From assembly GCA_964036195.1 (NCBI GenBank), contig OZ038450.1, forward strand, positions 31,064,794 through 31,128,793: 64,000 nucleotides of DNA, read 5' to 3'. Every line of letters begins with the position of its first letter. Position 1 is the first letter of the stretch. Below the pieces are notes generated by a model. The model was not told the DNA's origin, did no database searches, and was given only the letters and a program-made list of their open reading frames with translations. Below are positions 56,451-64,000 of this stretch, piece by piece. A program made the translations under genes and the position numbers. The DNA comes from Sphaerolaimus hirsutus. Its lineage: Eukaryota > Nematoda > Chromadorea > Monhysterida > Sphaerolaimidae.

Positions 56451-57047
56451 GTAGTTTGCAAATAGCTTTGCATGTGCAAATAAAATTTGGACGCTCTTTT
56501 TGCGTGGGCTCTAGGAAGGAATCATATGCGGCTAAACAAATAGAAATGATCTCGTAATAGAAATAATAATCAATAGATTTTCTCTGAATAAAAAAGTGCA
56601 TTTTTATAAAACTTGATAAAAGTTTTGAAATTTTAGATGGCTTTTTCCATAACGAAAAGATTGTAGTATACACAACTCCTCAGTAAACAGGTATATTTTA
56701 GTTATTTTTCTGTGCGGGTAAAAAAATTAATTACCCGAAAATCTTCCATGGCTCATTTGATCGGATGTTCAATTATAATTAATTACTTACATAAAAATTA
56801 ATTACATTGCGGTCTTGTATTCAGGGGACGAAACGTATCGAAACCGACATAAAATTTATTTTTGATAAATTTTCAAAAATCGAGCCTAAAACTGTAACAA
56901 AATTCAAAAACTAAATAAATCTACCTACAGATAAAAAACAAGCCTGAAATAATCATTTTGCACAGAAAGTTACCATAATCTTATGAATAAAGTCATCTGA
57001 TGAACACTCTGCTAAACCATCTCATAACGGCGCTGCACACACTAGTA
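56451..57047. other. Intergenic, nothing recognised
   Basis: AT-rich DNA; no exon, termini or RNA gene seen. Confidence 0.4.
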
Positions 57048-57238
57048 TACGCGGCGGACATCACATTTATGAAAACCTACCATAACCCATCTGAATAATG
57101 AGCCAAAACTTTTACATTTTTTTAATCATAGTATTTCGTTTTTACTATGAAATAATTTATTGCGTAATTTATCACAAAATTTTATTCATAAAATTATGGT
57201 AGGTTTTCATACTAGGTGTGCTGTCCGCTGGGTATAAC
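57048..57238. mobile_element. TATACGCGGCGGACATCACA element
   Basis: Inverted ends TATACGCGGCGGACATCACA and TGTGCTGTCCGCTGGGTATA. It appears to have landed inside a CTGCACACACTAG element whose other end is near 57806. Confidence 0.65.
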
Positions 57239-57987
57239 GGCAGTGCACTATTCCGCATGTAAACCCATCCCGCACGCTGACCCGGAACACATTTAATTAT
57301 ACCTGGCATGTTGAAAATAGGTAATAAATCACATGACCTAGTTATTTTGAAGGTGAAAATCTATAAGAAGTAGGAAAATCAGGGAATTTTGGTAAAAATT
57401 AGGGTAAAATTGCTCAAAAGCGCTCCAGATAGCTAGATAGCTAGGCAATTTGTGTGGGGGTGTTCAAGGGAATGCAGTCAAAAAAATTTGCGCCAGGGAT
57501 AGATAGATAGCTGGGCGGTTTGGGGTGGTGTTACCCACCCCCTTTCTTACCCCTGCAGGCATAATGTGTCTATAATGGGTCTACATGCGGAATGGGCTTT
57601 GATGCGGAATGGGCCCTAGCCGGTATAACTGCCAGTAACACTGATTTTGGTATATACATCGGCTTTGAACGCATTCTTGTTTACCGGAATGAGATGGCTT
57701 TCAACTACAGTTGACGAATATTCTAACTAATTCACTATAGTAAACTCATATTTGATTTATCAGCACCTAATTCGAGTTTACTTCTGTTAGTAAACTGAGT
57801 GTGTGAAAAAAAACATGAAAAAAAAGAAGAAAAAATTGTGTCCATTATTCAGCTTTCTTACTGTAGATTTCACAGTGAACTATTCAGTCTTAAAATCGTT
57901 GTAAAAATGAACCAGACACAAGTAAATATTTACAGCTCAAAAGTTTTGCATCCTTTTGTCATCTCGAGTACTCATCAAAATGAGAAC

Positions 57988-58689
57988 TAGGGTTGGAAAA
58001 AAATCGATTTTTTTTAACGACCCCGATTTTTTTTTTTTTAAATCGATTTTTTTTAATAAAAATCGATTTTTTTTAATAAAAATCGCTGGGGTCAAAATTA
58101 GCCCTTTTTCTGCCTAAAATCGCCTATGGCGGTAATAAAAGCCATATAAATTGGTAGGGAATGCACACTTATGCTTTCTGTGCTAATATAAGTACTTTAG
58201 AGCTTCGGAAAAGCTTGAAAGTCAGTTATTTTTAAGTGTAAATGTAATTAAATTGAATATTTGTGACGTGAATCACATTTCATCGACCGTTTGCAATTTT
58301 TTGTGCAGAAATAGCATGTTCTTGCTCATAACAAAATATAAATGATATTGGAAGTGAACATGGATGCATTTGCATAAATGTTTGATGTGACAACACAAAA
58401 AACATAACTATATATGAATACTTCCTAAAATGATTCACAGCCTACCTTACATGCTTAAAAGCACACATAAATGGGTGTAAAAGCCATGAAAAAAGAAACT
58501 GATAGATTGTTTGCATGAAAGTGCGCGCTTGCGCGCAAAATTTTTGCATTTTACCCAGTGCTTGAGTACCAAAATTTTTTGCCAGCGATTTTTTTTAAAA
58601 AAAATCGGTACGGGTGCTGCGATTTTTTTTTTTAAAAATCGGAATTTTTTTAAAAAAAATCGCTTAAAAAAAATCGCCTGCCAACCCTA
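57988..58689. mobile_element. TAGGGTTGG hAT-like element, copy with TCGA cores
   Basis: TAGGGTTGG to CCAACCCTA with the exact 8-bp duplication ATGAGAAC at 57980-57987 and 58690-58697. It shares GTGCGCGCTTGCGCGCAAAA with the other copies, but its terminal arrays are AAAATCGATTTT rather than AAAACGTTTT. Confidence 0.85.
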
Positions 58690-58697
58690 ATGAGAAC

Positions 58698-60855
58698 TAA
58701 ACATGCATTGCAATTTTGCAAAGGCACTTGCATATATTTGGGTACTTTGTAGACTTAAAAAGAATGCCTATATGTAAAGTATAAAAAGGAACAACAATAG
58801 AAGAGTATAAAAACACAAATAATCGTCGCAAACCATGCGTAAAATGAGATACCGTAAATACTCGAATAAGTCCATGGGGTTTTATTCAAGGGGTATTATT
58901 TAATTACTGATTGTCTTGTATTTTTCACAAAATTATCATTATACTCGGCGGACCGCAAAGTATGCGCCCAAAATTATTTATGTCTTGGTCGATAACGTGC
59001 GAGCTGGATACTTATGTATGCACTTTCACAAAAAGAAAAATATTTAAAAAAAGAAAAAGTCGGAGTCGCGAACAAACGAGGAATGTTTTTCCCTCATGTT
59101 TTTTTTCTTTTTTTGCTGAAATTATTTTTTATTTTATAAATGATGACGTCATGATGGAGTGTTTCCTTCAGAAAAATGCATACCATGGATACACCAATGT
59201 CAAATTTCAATTTGCAATTGCATAGCTGACATTTTAGTTGGAGGGAAGTTGCTTAAATCTATGAGATTGGTGTATATTTAAGATGAGCGGTATTAATTAT
59301 ACTAATTATAATAGGTAATATATTTTTGTATTGTCATATTAACCGCCCTCCCGAATAACTCCATGTAAATATGTGTGAGCAGGATAAAAAATGATCACTG
59401 TTCAAATAACTCCCTCTCAAATTTTTTCAAAAAGGCCCCCGGACCCGGGCTATTGAGAGGAAATATGGTACATTTGAAGATATGGCTATTTAGAATTTCA
59501 AAAAGATGTGCAGTTGCAGTTGCAAAACAATATTGGATTTTAAATCAATAAAACCATAGTGGGAATAAAATACCTCACCCTAAGTAACGTTTTTCCTGTT
59601 AAAATTGATATTTACACACACCGGAAACCGCACTATTTCCTCCCTGAAAATGTTTTTTTAAATATAAAATATCAAATCCAAAAATGCATATCATCAACAA
59701 AAAAAATTCAGCGTGTCTCCGGCACAATTCTGAATCATATCACACAATATGAGACGGGTTTGGGAAAATGCAAAAATGTGCAAAAAAACAGCGCCAATGC
59801 ATGAAATAGTCACTAAAAAGCGCCATGGCGCTATGGTTCAAAAAGTGACCTTGTTTTCAAAATGGGAATTGGGATTTTAACTGGCACTGACACAGGAACT
59901 GGAAAATTGTGACATTTTTTTCTGAATCGGGACAGAGTCTTTAAATTTTTTAAAGGTCCGTAAAATTTTTAACGACAATTTTTAAAGGTCCGTAAAATAT
60001 AAATTGTTTCAAATTTATTTAATGTCGATGACTTGACTTAAAGTGAAGTACTAATGAATTGCATTTGAAAATGTAAGACAAATTACCTGGATACATAGAA
60101 AGGTATTAAGGTAAAAAATTTGCTACATTATACCACATTTGCATGGCTGATTTTTTACATTTTACAAGGCAACAGCAGAGGCATATTTTTAAACTTTTTT
60201 ACACAGAAATGAAAAAGTACGGTATTTCCTCGAATTAACCCCCCTCAATGTTTGCTAGCGAAATAGTAAACTCACCGGAGGTATTTCGAGGAATTAGGTA
60301 GGTACTTTTTATCAACAAAAACAACAGAAAATAAACACTAAAATCATTTTTGGCGTTACCGGTAACGCCAAAAAATCATGGCGTTTTTCAAACGCTATTG
60401 CAATGAAATAAAGCCATTGACCAGGTAAAATATGCACATTGTGTATATAAATATTAATGGTAATGCTGTCATATCATGTCGCGTGGTATAATGTGCATTT
60501 ATGTATGGCGCAGAAAAATACGTAAATACATTCAAATAATTATACAAAAAATAGTCCCGAAACCGAAACATTTTCAAACAAAAATACTTAATCCGTGTCC
60601 GCTTTCGGGAAGTTTCAGGGCTTTATACAATGTGCAAATAGAAAAACACACACACACACCTAAAGTTTGGTTATTTTAAAGCTTATACACTCAGCTGAGA
60701 GTTTCCTATGAATCACAATTAACAATGAGACAAAAGGTTTGAAAAAAATTTACAAAATTCTGCGGTTACAGAGCTGTGGTGAGATCAATGTGTCAAAAAA
60801 TCGTACTACGATTCAAAAATAAGTGTGTAACCAAACTGTACGTGCAAACCAATTT
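58698..60855. other. Intergenic region, small repeat fragments
   Basis: Holds partial C-run ends near 58852-58910 and 59340-59470, a short complete-looking one at 60221-60300, GGCGCC fragments at 59815-59835 and 60350-60385, and a GGTCCGTAAAATTT repeat at 59955-60000. No gene recognised. Confidence 0.4.
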
Positions 60856-61009
60856 ACCGTACTTGCTTGAATAATTCCCTTGGAAATTTATTTTTTCTTC
60901 AAACCTTTTTGAGGGGAAACTATTCAAGGGGAGGATTTTTTCAAGGGGGAATATTAGTTAGGTAGTCAAAATTTCCAAACATTCTTCTATCTATTCGTTT
61001 CAGTAAATA

Positions 61010-61256
61010 CCGTATTTCCTCGAAATACCCCCCCCCTCAAAATGGGCACTATGAATTTGTGGTCCGGGAAATGCATAACAGACATTCAAAACACTTGCTG
61101 TGTTACGTTAGAACATCGTTTATACCATCTACACCCTTATATAAGGCTGTAAAAACTTATAAATGGTGGTTATTGTTGCATTTTTCACGTTTTTTTTTTC
61201 TCAAAATTCCCACTGAAAAAATAAACCCCCTGGGGGTATTTCGAGGAAATACGGTA
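61010..61256. mobile_element. CCGTATTTCC C-run element
   Basis: CCGTATTTCCTCGAAATACC to GAGGAAATACGG with TA flanks; very similar to 40669-40930. Confidence 0.8.
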
Positions 61257-61369
61257 GGTATGCATTATTAACAAAATAAAATGCTGTTTTTGTTCAAAAT
61301 AGACACAACAAATTTATGAGTAAAGGGGGGTGATTCGAGGGGGGATTATTAGTTCCTCATACGCCTAAC

Positions 61370-62033
61370 TGGGGTTGGAAAAAAAACGTTTTTTTTTAAC
61401 TCGATGTTTTTTTTAAAAAAAAACGTTTTTTTTTAAAAGCTCCCAGATATGACCTAGTGTCAACATATATAGGTATATCAGACACTGGCAATACTATGTG
61501 ATGTTAAATATGACCATACAATGGCTGTGGAGCCATGGGATAGCATTATAAGTGGTGATTTGTGTCAAAAATATCCATTTTTCGTCGACATATCGTTTGT
61601 ATATCACCTTATAGTCAAATGTTCGTGACTTCAGGTAAAGTTTGGCACGGAATGGTGATCAAACAAGGTTATAAAAGGAGGTTGTTACTTTGGGAGTGAA
61701 GTTACACACTGTGGAGGTACATGGAAGCACATTACCTCAATATTATATATTACAGCAACATATGTCGGCTTATTCACCCATGGTAGCACATAGAAATGGA
61801 TGTTTTGATACTAAAAATGCAACAAAACTAATGAAAACAACCACCAATGTCAATTTGTGTGTGAAATTGCGCGCTTGCGCGCAAAAATTTTGCAAAATAC
61901 CTAGTGCTTAGTACTAAAAATTTCGGCCGATGTTTTTTTTTAAAAAAAAACATTTCGGACGTCATGTTTTTTTTAAAAAAAAAAACGTTTTTTTTTTTAA
62001 AAAACGTTTTTAAAAAAACATCAGCCAACCCTA
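61370..62033. mobile_element. TAGGGTTGG hAT-like element, copy 2
   Basis: TGGGGTTGG to CCAACCCTA with the exact 8-bp duplication CGCCTAAC at 61362-61369 and 62034-62041. Nearly identical interior to 11738-12382. Confidence 0.85.
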
Positions 62034-62099
62034 CGCCTAACCGGGGGAATTTTACAAGAGGGGAAATTATTCAAAGGGGCAAATCGAGCTGTTCACCAG

Positions 62100-62280
62100 T
62101 TACAGTCCTACCCTGCAAAATGTCAAGTGACAATGTGTAAAAATTCATGTGAAATGTGTCTTGTGAAATATCAGACTTTCTTTCACTTTTTTACAGGTCA
62201 GTAGATATTTTTCATGACATTTTACACATACTTTTTACACTTTGCATGACATTTGAGATTTGCAGGGTCCGGGAGTAGTA
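62100..62280. mobile_element. GTAAAA...TTTACA family element
   Basis: CCTACCCTGCAAAATGTCAA at the left and TTTGCAGGGTCCGGGAGTAG at the right, inverted. Confidence 0.55.
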
Positions 62281-62920
62281 CCTGGGTAGATTTACCATTT
62301 GCACATGCAAATCTATTTGCACATGCACCATCTATATAAACTTATGCATTTACCATATTCATTGTGTTTTACATGTTTGTTATGTCTAGACAAAAAAATC
62401 AAAAAAATGGAATGACACTTTAGTGCTGCACATTGTTTTTCACCTGTAAAAAGCGGCGCCCTCAAAAAGATATCGTTAAAATACCGCGAAAAGTGCTAAA
62501 ACATACGGAGGAAAATAGACATGCTGTAAAAATCTGGGAAAATGATAGATTTAAACACCAGATAAAATGAGTATTTAAGGAGAAAAATAGAAAATAAAAA
62601 CACAGGTACGAAATATCCTGTTTACGGCAACATAAATATTGTTGCAGAAAAAGTACAAATGGTATATTTACCTACTAGGTACATTGATAACGTCTCCCTA
62701 AAGTAAATAAATATTACAAGAATAATGCTGAACATATTTCGGTGTTGCTGAAAAGTAATAGTAATAAACGGCAAAATGTAAATGTATGATTATATTTTAG
62801 GTAAGTTCTCTTCCAAATAAAAATGTATTAATTTTTGAATTTACGCATCTTTGTGGCCATAGTTACTGATAACAGACTATCTGTTGTAAATAGGTAATAG
62901 ATACTACCAAGGACCACTCC
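62281..62920. other. Intergenic, nothing recognised
   Basis: AT-rich DNA with TTTGCACATGCAAATCTATT repeats near 62300; no gene seen. Confidence 0.35.
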
Positions 62921-63126
62921 CATACCCTGTAAAATGGCCAGTAAAATGTCAAATTTCAAATCGTTTTTTTTTACATTTGACATTTTCACCTTGCATCATA
63001 TTTTACACTTTACAGAGCATTTTACACTCTGTGAATGTCATGCCAAATTACAATAAAAAAGAAACGATTTTATTGCTGAACTTTACATTTACATGACATT
63101 TGACACATTATTTTACACGTGCGGGA
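62921..63126. repeat. Fragment of GTAAAATGTCA family
   Basis: CCCATACCCTGTAAAATGGC and inverted TTTTACACTTTACAGAGC, followed by TTTACATGACATTTGACAC. Confidence 0.55.
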
Positions 63127-63257
63127 TAGTGATGGAAAAAGCGCCAGGACTTTGGCGCCAAGCGCCAAAAGCGCCATGGCGCTTTTTCAAACTCCAGCGC
63201 CAAGCGCCAATGGCGCCAAAGCAAAATGGCGCCAAGCGCCAGAAGCGCCATGGCGCT
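63127..63257. mobile_element. GGCGCC-family hAT-like element, minimal 131 bp
   Basis: TAGTGATGGAAAAAGCGCC to GGCGCTTTTCCATCACTA with the exact duplication GTGCGGGA at 63119-63126 and 63258-63265. It is the smallest complete copy and so defines the family ends. Confidence 0.9.
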
Positions 63258-63520
63258 TTTCCATCACTAGTGCGGGATGTTAATCTGTAAGTAAATTAAA
63301 CTAATGAAGAAAGTTTCAAGTGCTACAAACACATTTTAGTATCACTTTTGCAACTGCAAGTTGCCATTTGAAAAGAACAGGGAAAAGGAACTTGACAAAA
63401 CTTCTGACTGACGTCACTGTCCTTTTACATGAAAATGATAGAATTGCAAAAGCAAACACCGCGTCTTTAAAAATATTTTGCAAAGGAAAATAAAATGCAT
63501 ACAAAGTAAATAACACACAT

Positions 63521-63731
63521 AACGTATTTCCTGGAATAAAACCCCAGGGGAGTTATTTTTTCGTCAGAGTTTTTGAGGGGGGACTTATTCAAGGGGGAGG
63601 AGTTATTCAAGGGAGGGAGTTATTGTTTCCTCAGAAACTTGGACTGAGTTCATCGTATGAATGCATTGTGTCAACTCATGTAATCCGGGGAGGAGTTATT
63701 CGAGGGGGGGTCTTATTCGAGGATATACGGT
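63521..63731. mobile_element. GATATACGG-ended G-run element
   Basis: ACGTATTTCCTGGAATAAAA at the left and GAGGATATACGG before TA at the right. Confidence 0.65.
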
Positions 63732-63771
63732 AAATACTTACAGGACATAAATACATAAATAAATCACACAC

Positions 63772-63893
63772 CTAAATAAATCGAATTACATCCTCAATCC
63801 ACTTGAATTTATGTTCGCTCGAAACACAGCATTTGCCGCTGTGAAATTTTATAATGACCGAAATATTGTCCCGACTTTGTTGACACAGACAAT
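63772..63893 (-). CDS. Probable PP2C-type phosphatase, last exon (partial gene)
   Basis: Acceptor TTTATATTAG, a split codon, then 39 codons and TAG. The peptide begins CLCQQSRDNISVIIKF; SRDNxSVII is the conserved last catalytic motif of PPM/PP2C serine/threonine phosphatases, in which the Asp binds metal. A 23-residue polar tail ends IEDVIRFI. The upstream exons with the other metal-binding aspartates lie beyond the right edge, so the paralogue cannot be named. The gene is on the same strand as Graf, about 10 kb upstream. No AATAAA was found close downstream. Confidence 0.6.
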
Positions 63894-64000
63894 CTAATAT
63901 AAATAAAACTGAATCATTAGTGCGTAATGTAGAGGAATAGTGATGGAAATAGTGCAAATATTTTGGCGCTACAAACAACATACCTACACCTGAATATATG
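63894..64000. other. Intron of the partial phosphatase gene
   Basis: The sequence before the acceptor includes a TAGTGATGGAAATAG fragment of the hAT-like family; no further exon is visible before the edge. Confidence 0.4.

Larger units (their letters stand above)
60856..62075. mobile_element. CCGTACTTGCTTGAATAA element with insertions
   Basis: The left end CCGTACTTGCTTGAATAATT is at 60858. Similar G-rich AATTATTCAAGG sequence appears on both sides of the insertions at 61010-61256 and 61370-62033. The right end is not clear. Confidence 0.45.

Noticed and set aside
1-64000. Search for tRNA, rRNA and retroelement polymerase genes
   Set aside because: No cloverleaf with A and B boxes, no rRNA-like conserved block and no reverse transcriptase or integrase motif could be supported by reading.

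Overview
The window looks like nuclear DNA of an invertebrate animal: AT-rich, genes broken by GT-AG introns (one only 68 nt), and intergenic and intronic space packed with short non-autonomous DNA transposons. I see no operons, ribosomal RNA, recognisable tRNA or CRISPR array. The phylum cannot be fixed from the sequence. All gene models were built by hand from translated exon blocks, splice-site dinucleotides and reading-frame continuity.

The backbone is one large minus-strand gene, 53198 down to 6754. It is an orthologue of the GRAF/oligophrenin family (ARHGAP26/10/42, OPHN1; Drosophila Graf), with domain order BAR-PH-RhoGAP-Ser/Pro-rich linker-SH3. Twenty-one exons join in frame to 2592 nt (863 residues plus stop). 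Exon 1 (52-53 kb) is separated from exon 2 (26 kb) by a 27-kb intron. Exons 2-17 lie at 15.5-26.1 kb and exons 18-21 at 6.7-10.8 kb. Two small plus-strand genes encode paralogous 80-residue proteins of unknown function. One (3308-5005) converges on the 3' end of Graf; the other (14811-15121) lies antisense inside Graf intron 17. At the right edge is the minus-strand terminal exon of a probable PP2C phosphatase gene, the rest of which is off-window.

The rest is repeats. (1) Elements beginning CCGTATTTCCTCGAA with long C/G runs and TA flanks occur throughout in several subfamilies. (2) hAT-like elements with 8-bp target duplications include a family built of AGCGCCATGGCGCT palindromes (131 bp to 2.6 kb), a TAGGGTTGG family and several CAGGG elements. 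(3) A 2.3-kb element at 46.8-49.1 kb has a 9-bp duplication. (4) A family ending CAGACCCTGTAAA has inverted termini that carry a ready-made GT donor and AG acceptor. One copy (about 10386-10662) sits exactly between two Graf coding blocks and appears to be spliced as an intron.

Intron 1 holds the largest structure: an 11.7-kb palindrome (27655-39385, centre near 33.68 kb) flanked by 1.4-kb direct repeats (26213-27650 and 39389-40811). The most notable leads are the intron-forming transposon, the palindrome with its oversized direct repeats, and the unrecognised 80-residue gene pair.
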